A stretch of 64,000 bases of DNA from JAGXRK01 sp963804005 (lineage in GTDB: Bacteria > Bacteroidota > Ignavibacteria > Ignavibacteriales > Ignavibacteriaceae). The notes beneath the pieces are model-generated. The model ran no database searches. It had not been told where the DNA came from and saw nothing but the letters and a program-made list of their open reading frames with translations. The stretch spans positions 124,001 through 188,000 of the forward strand of contig CAWDOP010000008.1 in NCBI GenBank assembly GCA_963804005.1, in the 5' to 3' direction. Position 1 is the first letter of the stretch. Every line of letters starts with the position of its first letter. Of this stretch, positions 25,092 to 34,195 are shown piece after piece. The translations under genes were made by a program, and so were the position numbers.

Positions 25092-26037
25092 CTATAACTT
25101 TTATTTTTTTACCGATATGCTCAATTAGAATAGATTGACTCAATTGTTTTGCTTCTTCAATTTTTACATTACTTACTTCAAAAGTTGTTGCATTGATTGA
25201 AGCTAAGGCTGTAGCAAGTTTAAGAGAATCCTCAAAGACAAGATTATGATGCCAGCCATATACAATGCCAGCCACAAAACTGTCGCCGCTGCCAATTGAA
25301 TCTATTCCTCTAACTTTTGGCGGATAAATTTTATAGTAATAATTAAAGTTTGATGCATAGAAAGGATTTGCTTCATTAGTAATATATGATCTTCTAACAC
25401 TTTTGTCGTAAAGTAAATTTAGGTAAGAAATAATTTCCTGTTCATTTTTAAGAGAAATTTTTAGTGAGCTTGTTGTTTCATCCTGGTTATTATGAATGAT
25501 AGTTGGAGATGCATTGAGAGCCTCGGAAAGATTAGAACCGTAAGTATCGCACACCGATACTTTATCATATTTATTTGCTATTTCAATACTGGCCGGAATT
25601 ATTTCTTCAGCACCTTTGGGCGAACTTCCCGAAAAGATTACCATTTCACAATTTTTTATCATTTTTTCAAGTCTGGTAATGAATTCGTTACATTCTTTTT
25701 CACTTATCACTGGATCATTAGAAAAAAAAGATGTAATTATTTGCGAATCCTTTTCAATTATTACTGACGCAAATCTTGTTTCGCTTTCGCTATGAACAAA
25801 AGAAAATTCAAAATTCTCGCGTCGTAAAACATCTCTGTAAATTTTGCCGTCATTCCCACCGCTGAAAATAAGATTATACGATGACAGTCCAAGCTGTTTA
25901 AGTTGCTTGCTTACATTTATTCCTTTTCCGCCGGGTTTAATTGAAAGAGATGCGTTGCGATTAACAGAGCCGTGAGTAATGCTTTTATATGAAAATCTTT
26001 TCTCAAGAAGCGGATTGAGGGTTACTACAAGTATCAT
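25075..26037 (-). CDS. 1-phosphofructokinase-type (PfkB) hexose kinase
   Basis: This 320-residue kinase of the LacC/FruK/PfkB branch begins MILVVTLNPLLEKRF. The sugar-binding signature is KPGGKGINVSKQLKQLGL (residues 33-50). The ATP-site signature is GIDSIGSGDSFVAGIVYGW, with catalytic Asp in GSGD. It probably phosphorylates fructose-6-phosphate or a related hexose phosphate. Its 3' end overlaps the Omp85 gene by 17 bases, a loose pairing with no obvious functional link. Confidence 0.87.
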   Translation of the reverse strand: MILVVTLNPLLEKRFSYKSITHGSVNRNASLSIKPGGKGINVSKQLKQLGLSSYNLIFSGGNDGKIYRDVLRRENFEFSFVHSESETRFASVIIEKDSQIITSFFSNDPVISEKECNEFITRLEKMIKNCEMVIFSGSSPKGAEEIIPASIEIANKYDKVSVCDTYGSNLSEALNASPTIIHNNQDETTSSLKISLKNEQEIISYLNLLYDKSVRRSYITNEANPFYASNFNYYYKIYPPKVRGIDSIGSGDSFVAGIVYGWHHNLVFEDSLKLATALASINATTFEVSNVKIEEAKQLSQSILIEHIGKKIKVIDDKPD

Positions 26038-26136
26038 AAAATATTATAAGAAAGATTCTGATGTTTGTTTAAGCATCTTTTTGAAAGCAAACTTAATATA
26101 ATTGAAAACCTTATATAAATAACAAACAATAAAATA

Positions 26137-27423
26137 CTATGGACGATATCTAAACAGATCTCCTGTAAGCGGAGTAGTTAATCTGTAATCGCCAAAACCT
26201 GTTTCGTCAATAAATGTAAAACTTCTATTAATTGTATAATACTCCCATACCTCATAAGGTTTAGAATAATATTCAAAAGGATGCCTGTCAATATTATTAG
26301 GTGGACCTAAAATAATAAATACCATTCCTCTGTCTGATTTCCAGCCTTCCCGGTAACTGGAAAAATTATCATTGGTATACTTAACTCTGCTGTAATACTC
26401 GGCAAACATTTCATTTTCATCATTGTTCGGTGAGGGATCTTTTGCTTTCCAATATTCAAGAAATCTTTTAAGCTTTTCATTCGGTGATTCGGCTTTTTCA
26501 ATATAACTTAATTCGTCGGGTGTAGCAATATAAACCATTTGTTCAACTGCTTTATCAATATCAACTATATTTGCCGGTAAACCACGCCAGCGTGAAAAAA
26601 ATTGTTTATCTAAGGAGATTGTTTTATCACCATCGGACTTGAAGATTGCAACATTTAGAACGTATGAACCAAGATCTATATTAACGTTATCCAAAGAACT
26701 TAGAATATGGTTTTTGCCTTCTTTAACTATATAATCTTCTTTCTTATAAAAAATGGTTTTCCGGTCGGCTTCAAGTACGTTGTATTCAACAGGAATTTTC
26801 TGCTCAGATGAATCTTTTGAATAAATTTCAAAATAAATCTGAATATTTTTTTCTGTTCCAATAATATTTCTGGAAATATTCGGAATAACTTGATTAACAC
26901 CATCAATAACTCTGCTTCCTGATATGAACATAACATCACTAACACTGATTAGCGAATCGAAATCTCTGACGGTCAATTTATTTCCGGAAGTATATTCGCG
27001 CCTTGAATCACGATCCTCTATCATTGTACGAATAAAATAACTGCCCGGCGCCAATTCAAAACTGCGCATTGTAAGGTTATAATTTTCTTTAGCTATGGTC
27101 TGATTAAAATCAATAACATTAATTGTTTCGTTCCATGATTTTTCAACTATTAGCTTGCTCTGACTTGTATCATAGATTGATGCTGTAACTGCATACTTAG
27201 CAGTAAAACCTTGAGAAGATTTGATGAATTGAATACTGCTGTAAGGTATTTGAAGATATACATCTACCCTTGTTATGCCTTCTTTTCCGGAATGAAAGTT
27301 CAGGAATTCCTGATAGTACACTGGTTCTGATGAAAGTACTGAATTTTTGTCAAAGTTCTCAACCTGGGAATAAACCAATGCAGATAACAAAACGAATGAT
27401 AGAAGGATTAATAAAGATTTCAT
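26137..27423 (-). CDS. Exported GWxTD-domain protein
   Basis: This 428-residue protein has a signal peptide (SFVLLSALVYSQ). The C-terminal GWxTD domain contains the motif region REGWKSDRGMVFIILGPPN (the diagnostic GW-x-(T/S)-D) and the following PFEYYSKPYEVWEYY. The family is widespread in Bacteroidota-related phyla and Acidobacteria and its function is not known. The N-terminal half looks like beta-sandwich domains (VDVYLQIPYSSIQFI). It lies 15 bases downstream of rimO on the same strand. Confidence 0.87.
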   Translation of the reverse strand: MKSLLILLSFVLLSALVYSQVENFDKNSVLSSEPVYYQEFLNFHSGKEGITRVDVYLQIPYSSIQFIKSSQGFTAKYAVTASIYDTSQSKLIVEKSWNETINVIDFNQTIAKENYNLTMRSFELAPGSYFIRTMIEDRDSRREYTSGNKLTVRDFDSLISVSDVMFISGSRVIDGVNQVIPNISRNIIGTEKNIQIYFEIYSKDSSEQKIPVEYNVLEADRKTIFYKKEDYIVKEGKNHILSSLDNVNIDLGSYVLNVAIFKSDGDKTISLDKQFFSRWRGLPANIVDIDKAVEQMVYIATPDELSYIEKAESPNEKLKRFLEYWKAKDPSPNNDENEMFAEYYSRVKYTNDNFSSYREGWKSDRGMVFIILGPPNNIDRHPFEYYSKPYEVWEYYTINRSFTFIDETGFGDYRLTTPLTGDLFRYRP

Positions 27424-27438
27424 TTTTATTCTCCGTTT

Positions 27439-28734
27439 CTAAATTTTTAATTCTCCGAACAAATCATATTCATCGAAATCTGTAACATTAATATCGTAAA
27501 ATTTACCCGGGATTAATTTAATTCCTTTTTTATTTATAAGCACTTCGCCGTCAACTTCCGGAGCATCCCTATATGATCGCCCAATATAGAAATCTCCTTC
27601 TACACCTTCAACTAATACTTTGAGAATTTTTCCTACAAAAGTAGAATTTTTTTCAAGAGAAACATCTTTCTGAATTTCCATTAATACATCTTTTCTTCGC
27701 TCTTTCTCTTCATCAGGGACAGGATTGCCCAAAATATAACTTGAAGTATTTTCTTCCATTGAAAAAGTAAATGTGCCGACTCTGTCGAACTTTTCTGCTC
27801 GTACAAAATCACACAGCATTTCAAAATCTTTTTCAGATTCGTTAGGATATCCGACAATAAAAGTTGTTCTCAAAGTTATGTCTGGAATTCTTTCCCTTAA
27901 CTTATTAAGAAGCTTTTTTGTTTCTGCTGCAGTTACTCCTCTTCTCATTGATTTCAGAACATCATCTGAAATATGCTGCAAAGGTATATCAACATAATTT
28001 AGAACTTTAGGATTACTTCTTATTTCTTCAATTACATTATCGGGAAATTTAGAAGGATAAGCATACATTAATCTTATCCATTCAATACTTTTAATATCGC
28101 TTAACTTACCCAGAAGTTCAGCTAAATTATGACGACCATACAAATCTTTTCCATAGTCGGTCGTATCCTGTGCAATAATTACCAATTCTTTAGTATTACT
28201 AGCAGCAAGGAATTCAGCTTCCCTTATTAATTCGTCCATTGGTTTTGACTTATGCAACCCGCGAATAAGCGGAATTGCACAGAATGAACAAGGATGGTCA
28301 CATCCTTCAGAAATTTTTAAATATGCAGTGTGCGATGGAGTAGTTAATAGTCTTTCTCCAAGAAGTTCATATTTAAGGTTTCCGCCTAATTCTTTTACAA
28401 TTGCTTCAAAGTCTTCCGTTCCAAAATAAACATCAACTTCGGGAATTTCTTTTATCAGGTCGTTTTTATATCTTTTTGATAAACATCCCGCTACAATTAC
28501 TTTTTTAAGTTTACCTTCATTCTTTAATGCAACAGAGGTAAGAATAGTATTAATTGATTCTTCTTTTGCAGCCTCAATAAATCCGCAGGTGTTTATTATT
28601 ACGATATCGGATTTATTCGGATCATCAGTTAGTTTTATTTTATTAAGCTGAAGCTGCCTCATTAATCTTTCAGAGTCAACAGTGTTCTTAGAACAGCCAA
28701 GTGTAATCACCGAAACCTTGCCTTTGTAAGCCAT
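27439..28734 (-). CDS. rimO: Ribosomal protein S12 methylthiotransferase RimO
   Basis: This 431-residue radical-SAM enzyme adds a methylthio group to the conserved aspartate of ribosomal protein S12. The N-terminal MTTase domain has ITLGCSKNTVDSERLM, INTCGFI and AGCLSKRY (three cluster cysteines). The radical SAM motif is GCDHPCSFCAIPLIRG. A TRAM domain follows at the C-terminus (VLVEGVEGDFYIGRSYRDAPEVDG, in two parts). YRDAPEVDG is typical for RimO, which separates it from MiaB at 39114-40475. Confidence 0.96.
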   Translation of the reverse strand: MAYKGKVSVITLGCSKNTVDSERLMRQLQLNKIKLTDDPNKSDIVIINTCGFIEAAKEESINTILTSVALKNEGKLKKVIVAGCLSKRYKNDLIKEIPEVDVYFGTEDFEAIVKELGGNLKYELLGERLLTTPSHTAYLKISEGCDHPCSFCAIPLIRGLHKSKPMDELIREAEFLAASNTKELVIIAQDTTDYGKDLYGRHNLAELLGKLSDIKSIEWIRLMYAYPSKFPDNVIEEIRSNPKVLNYVDIPLQHISDDVLKSMRRGVTAAETKKLLNKLRERIPDITLRTTFIVGYPNESEKDFEMLCDFVRAEKFDRVGTFTFSMEENTSSYILGNPVPDEEKERRKDVLMEIQKDVSLEKNSTFVGKILKVLVEGVEGDFYIGRSYRDAPEVDGEVLINKKGIKLIPGKFYDINVTDFDEYDLFGELKI

Positions 28735-28761
28735 TTATTCCTTAATGATGTGCTATGCTTT

Positions 28762-29583
28762 TTATAAAAAATATGTCAAATAAAAATAAATTACAGGTGA
28801 GCTGAAAAGTAATGAGTCAAACCGGTCAAATATTCCGCCGTGACCCGGGATAAGTGCAGAAGAATCTTTTACACCCGCATCACGTTTTATAAGTGATTCA
28901 ACCAAATCACCAATCTGACCAATTATTCCGATTATCAGTCCAATAACAATAACATCTTTCCATTCAAGAAAATCGAGCACAATAAATTTTGCAAGGATCA
29001 TTGTAATGATTGCAAAGGCGAATCCGAATATTGCACCCTCCCAGCTTTTATTAGGACTGACTCTTGGAAATAATTTATGTTTACCTAATGCCGTTCCGCC
29101 AAAAAATGCAGCAGAATCGCAAATCCAGATTGTAGCCATAATTGAGATGATTAAATATCCACCGTTCAAATAAAATTCATCATCAATGGAATAGAATTCT
29201 CTGATACCAAGCAATGAGCTTCCAAACAAACCGAGAAATAATACGCTTAATAAAGTAGCGCCAAGATTATTTAAAGCTGAGTTCTTATTTCTGAATAACT
29301 CAAAGATCAGGAGAGCTACAAACCAGATGATTAAAAATAAATATGCATTCATCATTGGGTGATATTGATTAAGAATAAGAAAAGTAATGGCGATAAATCC
29401 CAATAAATAATTCACATGAGAGTTTTTGTTTTTCAGCATTAGAACAAATTCATAGAATGCAAGAAGTGAAATTGCCAAAACAAAAACCAGGAACGGCACT
29501 TTCCCGAAATATGTAACAGCAACTATAGCCGGTATGGCAACAATTGAAACAAGAACCCGGATTGCAGTATTTCCTAACTTCAT
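28762..29583 (-). CDS. cdsA: Phosphatidate cytidylyltransferase CdsA
   Basis: This 273-residue inner-membrane enzyme makes CDP-diacylglycerol from phosphatidic acid and CTP. It has about eight helices. The C-terminal CDP-DAG synthase signature is seen as SLIKRDAGVKDSSALIPGHG followed by GIFDRFDS, with the paired aspartates. SPNKSWEGAIFG is the typical cytoplasmic loop. It lies 4 bases after the small zinc-ribbon gene, so CPBP protease, zinc-ribbon protein and CdsA form a unit. Confidence 0.96.
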   Translation of the reverse strand: MKLGNTAIRVLVSIVAIPAIVAVTYFGKVPFLVFVLAISLLAFYEFVLMLKNKNSHVNYLLGFIAITFLILNQYHPMMNAYLFLIIWFVALLIFELFRNKNSALNNLGATLLSVLFLGLFGSSLLGIREFYSIDDEFYLNGGYLIISIMATIWICDSAAFFGGTALGKHKLFPRVSPNKSWEGAIFGFAFAIITMILAKFIVLDFLEWKDVIVIGLIIGIIGQIGDLVESLIKRDAGVKDSSALIPGHGGIFDRFDSLLFSSPVIYFYLTYFL

Positions 29584-29587
29584 CAGA

Positions 29588-29929
29588 TTACTCGTCTTCT
29601 ATTTTTTTATTTGTGTCTTCAATAAAAGCTACTGCTGAATTCGCATCCTCTTTTTTAACTAATAGTTTTACAACCGAAAAGTTACCTGGTGCAGGAAAGT
29701 TATGATCTTGCTGAGAAAGAATATTTGCTTCTATTCCGGCACTTTCAAGATTATCTTTTAACATTTCAGCTTTATATTCTTGATCAGTTGAATAAACAAC
29801 TACCCAGTCTTTTTCATTCAAGACAAGAGGCTGCTCTAATTCAGAAGGATCGACAAGTTTAACATTGCAATCCGCGCAAAGTTTTATTCCTTCTACATAT
29901 TCATATTTACAGTTAGGACAAACCGGCAT
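29588..29929 (-). CDS. Zinc-ribbon plus DUF2007-type domain protein
   Basis: This 113-residue protein has an N-terminal zinc ribbon, CPNCKYEYVEGIKLCADCN (CxxC ... CxxC, residues 3-21). A DUF2007-like ACT-fold segment follows (WVVVYSTDQEYKAEMLKDNLE then AGIEANILSQ). The family's role is unknown, though members have been called putative signal-transducing proteins. I choose the ATG at 29929 because AAGGAGA lies seven bases before it; a frame from 29947 would include that site in the coding part. The start overlaps the end of the CPBP protease gene. Confidence 0.8.
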   Translation of the reverse strand: MPVCPNCKYEYVEGIKLCADCNVKLVDPSELEQPLVLNEKDWVVVYSTDQEYKAEMLKDNLESAGIEANILSQQDHNFPAPGNFSVVKLLVKKEDANSAVAFIEDTNKKIEDE

Positions 29930-30893
29930 ATTCTTTTCTCCTTTCATAAAACTTGTTAATCAAAAAAATTAAACCTGAAAACAAAACGCATAAACCTAAG
30001 AATAAACTTAAATAATCACCAAGCTCCGTGCTTGGTTGTACTTTCGTTTCAATAAGTTCATCATCACCAATAACATAGAACAATGCGATGGCTATAAAGT
30101 TATTAAGAAAATGAAGAACCATTGGAACAATAATGGAATTACTTTTATACGCAGCATATCCAAAGAACAATCCAAGCAGAATAAGAGGAATAATTCCATA
30201 AGGATTAAAATGATATAATCCGAAAAATATTGCGGTAATCAAAGCTGCTGTGAACGGCTTCATTTTTAACTCAAAACTCTTTTGTATATATCCTCTGAAC
30301 ATAACCTCTTCGGAAACAGCAGGAATGACAGCAATGATAAAAAACACAAATGCCATTTCAAAAATATTATCGGCATGAAGAAGATTGCCGTATGTTTTTT
30401 CAACCATTTCATTCAATGTATCGAAAAAGTTTTTTAACGCATTTACAAAAGATGAATTCTCTGCAAGAATATAAAGGAAGTGGTTCTGAATATGTAAATA
30501 CGCCTGCAGCAATGGTGTTAAAATGATAATACCGATTGAGAATAAACCAATTTCCTTTAATGAGGTTCTGTTAGCCCGAATTACTTTTCCAACATCATTA
30601 TAAAACCATTTTGCAAAAAGAAGTGCGGGAAGAAGAATAAATAAAATTTGTCCCGCCATTGTCATTAATCTTAATGCAGATACTGAAGCGGCTTCAAGAT
30701 CAAAACCGATAATTATTATAGTTAGTAGTCCGCCGACAACCTGATAAAGAATAAACCCGCCAATCAATCCAATAAACGCAGCAAGTATAGGAGAAATAAT
30801 TGGATTTAAGCCTTCAAATTTTTCCCGTTGAAGTTGAATTTCTTCGGTTATAGGATTTTCGTTTTTATTATCTGTTTCGTTAAAATCTTGCAT
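29913..30893 (-). CDS. CPBP-family intramembrane metalloprotease
   Basis: This 326-residue polytopic membrane protein is of the Abi/CPBP (Rce1-like) family. The conserved motifs are PAVSEEVMFRGYIQ (EExxxR, near residue 196), FGLYHFNP and VPMVLHFLNNFIA, whose Glu and His residues form the active site. Substrates of bacterial members are largely unknown. It heads the CPBP, zinc-ribbon and cdsA unit. Confidence 0.9.
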   Translation of the reverse strand: MQDFNETDNKNENPITEEIQLQREKFEGLNPIISPILAAFIGLIGGFILYQVVGGLLTIIIIGFDLEAASVSALRLMTMAGQILFILLPALLFAKWFYNDVGKVIRANRTSLKEIGLFSIGIIILTPLLQAYLHIQNHFLYILAENSSFVNALKNFFDTLNEMVEKTYGNLLHADNIFEMAFVFFIIAVIPAVSEEVMFRGYIQKSFELKMKPFTAALITAIFFGLYHFNPYGIIPLILLGLFFGYAAYKSNSIIVPMVLHFLNNFIAIALFYVIGDDELIETKVQPSTELGDYLSLFLGLCVLFSGLIFLINKFYERRKEYAGLS

Positions 30894-30940
30894 TAAATAG
30901 AGATTCTGTTATTGGGGAAATTGTTTATTATTTACAGGTA

Positions 30941-30974
30941 AAATAAAAAAAAGAAGAAGCAAATGCTTCTTCTT
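30941..30974 (-). terminator. Rho-independent terminator after the DUF3108 gene
   Basis: A perfect 11-bp stem, AAGAAGAAGCA-AA-TGCTTCTTCTT (30951-30974), is followed on the minus strand by a run of eight T residues. It lies about 50 bases past the DUF3108 stop. Confidence 0.8.
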
Positions 30975-31024
30975 AAAAATTAATTATCGGTTATAAATTC
31001 ATAAAAACGTATTAAACACTTTTT

Positions 31025-31810
31025 TTATCTCTTCGATTTAAGTTTACCCTTAAGACCCTCATATTTAGTAAGATCTGCATCAATTGCACCGACAATGACT
31101 TTTGTTTTAACTCTAACCGGCATTTTAATATCATCATCGGTTAACCAGACAATAATATTTCCTTCACTTTTGAAAAGTCCTCCTTCCTGAACAAGCGGTT
31201 CAACTATTATGCAATCAAACGTACCAGCAGGAACGGTGACTGTTTCCTTTCCGTGATATTTAACATTAAGATCATAAACTTTATTTTTATAAAAATTCTG
31301 AAGGAAAATGGTCTCACCTACTTTAAGATCTGAATAATCCAAAGTTCTTGCAAAATAAAAAGCTGAAACTATATCGTGAACATATTTCGGAATTTCATAT
31401 TCGCCTTCACTTGTTTTTGCTTTGCCTTTTCTCTGATCGAAGAATGCGGCAAAGTCCCTAGAATAGCCGCCTTCACGAATATGCTGTTCAAATCTCCATG
31501 GAAATAAACCTTCTTTATCAATGTAAGTTTCATAACGGTCACGGACTTTATAAAACATATCGAAGCTTGGAACAGTGTTAACTTCAAAAGTAATGTGATA
31601 TGCATCCCGCCCTGAAATTCTTTTCATTGCTGGAACTTGCATAGTAGCAATTCCAGCTGTTACGAATCCGTATTTAACATCAAAGGTAAGCTTCTCGCCT
31701 TCCTTAAAAGCTTTGTTTTCTAATTTTCTAAAACCATCTTTATCATCAGTTGCAAAGACAGAAACAGAAAACAAAATGATTATCATAATTACTGATTTAA
31801 ATGATTTCAT
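31025..31810 (-). CDS. Exported DUF3108 protein
   Basis: This 261-residue protein has a signal peptide (IMIIILFSVSVFATDD). The DUF3108 pattern is visible: GEKLTFDVKYGFVTAGIATM near the start, then YETYIDKEGLFPWRFEQ, and the C-terminal VWLTDDDIKMPVRVKTK. The family is periplasmic and its role is unknown. It lies 2 bases after the GT9 gene stop and is followed by a strong terminator, so it ends the operon of 31025-33461. Confidence 0.87.
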   Translation of the reverse strand: MKSFKSVIMIIILFSVSVFATDDKDGFRKLENKAFKEGEKLTFDVKYGFVTAGIATMQVPAMKRISGRDAYHITFEVNTVPSFDMFYKVRDRYETYIDKEGLFPWRFEQHIREGGYSRDFAAFFDQRKGKAKTSEGEYEIPKYVHDIVSAFYFARTLDYSDLKVGETIFLQNFYKNKVYDLNVKYHGKETVTVPAGTFDCIIVEPLVQEGGLFKSEGNIIVWLTDDDIKMPVRVKTKVIVGAIDADLTKYEGLKGKLKSKR

Positions 31811-31812
31811 TA

Positions 31813-32850
31813 TTACTCCTTATTTAAACTCTTTAATATCTCTAAAATATCCGAATGAACTTTTTCAATGTTTATTGTATTCATACATTCAACTTTTGTG
31901 CATTGCTTATTCTTACAATCCTCACAATCACTTTCGGGCATATATATATTACTTTTATTTGAGTACGGTCCCCATCTTTTCGGCAAACAAGCAGTAAGAT
32001 GAGGATAAAAACCAATTGAAAATTTATTTAATGCTGCTGCAATATGAATCGGTCCTGTTGAATTTGAAACGAACACATCTGTTTTATTTATCAGTGCAGT
32101 AAGTTCTTTCAATAAATACTTACCAGCAAAATTTTTCACTGATTCATTTACAACAAGCTTCTGACAAATTTCTTTTTCGTTTTTGCTGCCGGTAATTAAA
32201 ACCTGAATTCCCGATTCAACCAGTTTTTTAACCAACAATTTAAATCTTTCAACCGGAAGGTCAACTGCGCTTCCACCGCTTCCTGGATGAACTATAACAA
32301 TCGGCTTTGATTCAGCAATCTTATTATCTGTTAAATCTTTTTTAATTTTTAATTCAACAGATTTTTCAATAGCAATATAAAAATGAACATTGTCCCTTGT
32401 TATGGTTTCCTCGATCCCGATCTCTTTTAGCAAATTAACATTATACTCAAGCTCGTGCTTGTCGGCATATTTTCTATGTTCATAAACTCTTCTGTTGAAA
32501 AAAAACGAATACCATCTGTAACCGGTTCCGATCCTGTTTTTAATTCTTGTACGAAACATTAACAATGCAATTTTGAAAGTCGGATAAACTGTTATGCAGG
32601 TATCAAAATTCTTTTCGCCAAGCATTTTGAGATTAGCTTTTATATCAATCTCACCATCATTCTCTTTAAGAACAAGAATTTCATCAATAAAAGGATTGGA
32701 TAAAGCCAGCTCCTTTGTGTATTCTCTGAGCAAAAAAGTTACTTTACAATCCGGCTGATGCTTTTTGATCATCTCAGCTAAAGGTAATGATAAAATCACA
32801 TCACCAATTCTGTCAGTTCTTATAAGAAGTAAACTTTTCGATTTAATCAT
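31813..32850 (-). CDS. GT9-family (heptosyltransferase-like) glycosyltransferase
   Basis: This 345-residue GT-B enzyme resembles ADP-heptose:LPS heptosyltransferases (WaaC/WaaF/RfaF). Its start is LLLIRTDRIGDVILSLPLAE, and it has VIVHPGSGGSAVDLPVERF and FVSNSTGPIHIAAAL (the donor-binding GPxHxA motif). A C-terminal cysteine cluster (CEDCKNKQCTKVEC) is seen in many family members. It likely adds a core sugar to lipopolysaccharide. The start overlaps the stop of the glycosylase gene by 4 bases. Confidence 0.9.
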   Translation of the reverse strand: MIKSKSLLLIRTDRIGDVILSLPLAEMIKKHQPDCKVTFLLREYTKELALSNPFIDEILVLKENDGEIDIKANLKMLGEKNFDTCITVYPTFKIALLMFRTRIKNRIGTGYRWYSFFFNRRVYEHRKYADKHELEYNVNLLKEIGIEETITRDNVHFYIAIEKSVELKIKKDLTDNKIAESKPIVIVHPGSGGSAVDLPVERFKLLVKKLVESGIQVLITGSKNEKEICQKLVVNESVKNFAGKYLLKELTALINKTDVFVSNSTGPIHIAAALNKFSIGFYPHLTACLPKRWGPYSNKSNIYMPESDCEDCKNKQCTKVECMNTINIEKVHSDILEILKSLNKE

Positions 32851-33461
32851 TTTCGTGATAAATACGGATTACCAATTTCAAAAAATCTCCATTTAAGTTC
32901 TTTGGATTTCGTAATCCCAATCCTTTCTGAAATTCCGATTTTATTTCTATTCAACCTTGGTTGATCCAATAAAAAGATTTCACTGCCTGTTAAATCTGTT
33001 CCTGAATCCTTGCGAGTAAAATCGTATGCCTGACAAATTTTTCCGGGACCGTTTGTTAAGTTAATAATTTCTTTGTTCGTTATTTTCTTTTTGCCAAATC
33101 TTCTCATTGCCATAATATCAATTCCATCAACCGGCTCAATTGCTCTGATCAGCAATGCAGTTCCGTGATTTTTTTTACCAGTAACAATATTACAACAATG
33201 ATGAACTCCATAAGTAAAGTAAACGTAAAAATATCCGCCTTCCCTGAACATTACTTCATTGCGTTCAGTCTTGCCAATAAAAGAATGAGCAGCTTCATCA
33301 ATTTTTCCGTCATATGCTTCAACCTCAACTATTCTGCCCGACAACAATTTTTTGCCTTCCACGCTTACGAGCATCTTACCAAGCAAGTCTCTTGCCACTG
33401 TTAAAACAGGTCTGGAATAAAACCTTTTAGTTAATATGGTAAATTTTTCTGTATTAAACAT
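32847..33461 (-). CDS. DNA-3-methyladenine glycosylase (AAG/MPG family)
   Basis: This 204-residue base-excision enzyme is of the AAG type. Family motifs are VARDLLGKMLV, GRIVEVEAYDG (the catalytic Glu), DEAAHSFIGKTERNEVMF, YFYVYFTYGVHHCCNIVTG, and LTNGPGKICQAY. It removes alkylated purines such as 3-methyladenine and hypoxanthine from DNA. Overlap with the GT9 gene is positional only. Start at 33461 fits the family. Confidence 0.93.
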   Translation of the reverse strand: MFNTEKFTILTKRFYSRPVLTVARDLLGKMLVSVEGKKLLSGRIVEVEAYDGKIDEAAHSFIGKTERNEVMFREGGYFYVYFTYGVHHCCNIVTGKKNHGTALLIRAIEPVDGIDIMAMRRFGKKKITNKEIINLTNGPGKICQAYDFTRKDSGTDLTGSEIFLLDQPRLNRNKIGISERIGITKSKELKWRFFEIGNPYLSRK

Positions 33462-33497
33462 TGTACACGGGAAAAGAAAAAATGAGCAGATGAGAAA

Positions 33498-34193
33498 TCA
33501 GAGTTGATCCGGATTCATACGGATTTTTATTTCATCGATTTTAATTTCGTAATAATCCTTTTTATCAGGATTCTTTTTCATGAGCTTTTCAAATACAGCA
33601 ATGGCTTCCTGATACTCACCCTGATTGATATAAATTTTTGCTAATGTTTCCGAAACAATAAGATTACTATCTGTAAAACTTTTTGCTAAGGGAGCTGTTG
33701 ATTCTTTAGCTTTTTGAATTGTATCCCTTGCTTCCATCAACTCTTCATTAAACTTTTTAATTGATTCTGTAATTGGAGGCAATGCTTTCAATGAATCCTC
33801 AATTTCTTTTAATGAAGAATCTGGCATTTCTTCTTCTTTAATATCATCTTCCCATCTGGCTGGTTTAAAAAATGAACGTTGTTTTTTTATTGCTTCCATT
33901 TCACGAAGATAATAATCGTATGTTTTAGGAGAGTGAATTAGTTCGCTTCCGCGCTTAACATACTTTAGAGCCTGAGAGTATAAACCCTTAATAGTGTATG
34001 CTTTGCCGAGCAGAAAATATGCAACAGGATACTCCGGATATTTTTTTAATCCTTCATCAATAATTTCTATTGCCTTGTCCGGATTATTATCTTCAATCTG
34101 GTTACTGGCAATGCGTACAAACAAAGGCGAGTTCTTATTGTATTCATAAATAAGACTAACCTTCTGGTTAAATATTTTCGATGGATTTTTCAC
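33498..34193 (-). CDS. Tetratricopeptide-repeat protein
   Basis: I start this protein at GTG 34193 (231 residues, MKNPSKIFNQKV). The open frame extends to 34334, but that would overlap the glycosyltransferase gene by 139 bases with unlikely sequence. Two TPR units are visible: NNPDKAIEIIDEGLKKYPEYP with the next helix pair, and a C-terminal QGEYQEAIAVFEKLMKKNPD. A coiled-coil-like stretch lies between. No signal peptide is apparent with this start. It is directly downstream of the GT2 gene (3 bases). Its role may be as a partner or assembly factor; this is inference. Confidence 0.75.
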   Translation of the reverse strand: MKNPSKIFNQKVSLIYEYNKNSPLFVRIASNQIEDNNPDKAIEIIDEGLKKYPEYPVAYFLLGKAYTIKGLYSQALKYVKRGSELIHSPKTYDYYLREMEAIKKQRSFFKPARWEDDIKEEEMPDSSLKEIEDSLKALPPITESIKKFNEELMEARDTIQKAKESTAPLAKSFTDSNLIVSETLAKIYINQGEYQEAIAVFEKLMKKNPDKKDYYEIKIDEIKIRMNPDQL

Positions 34194-34195
34194 TT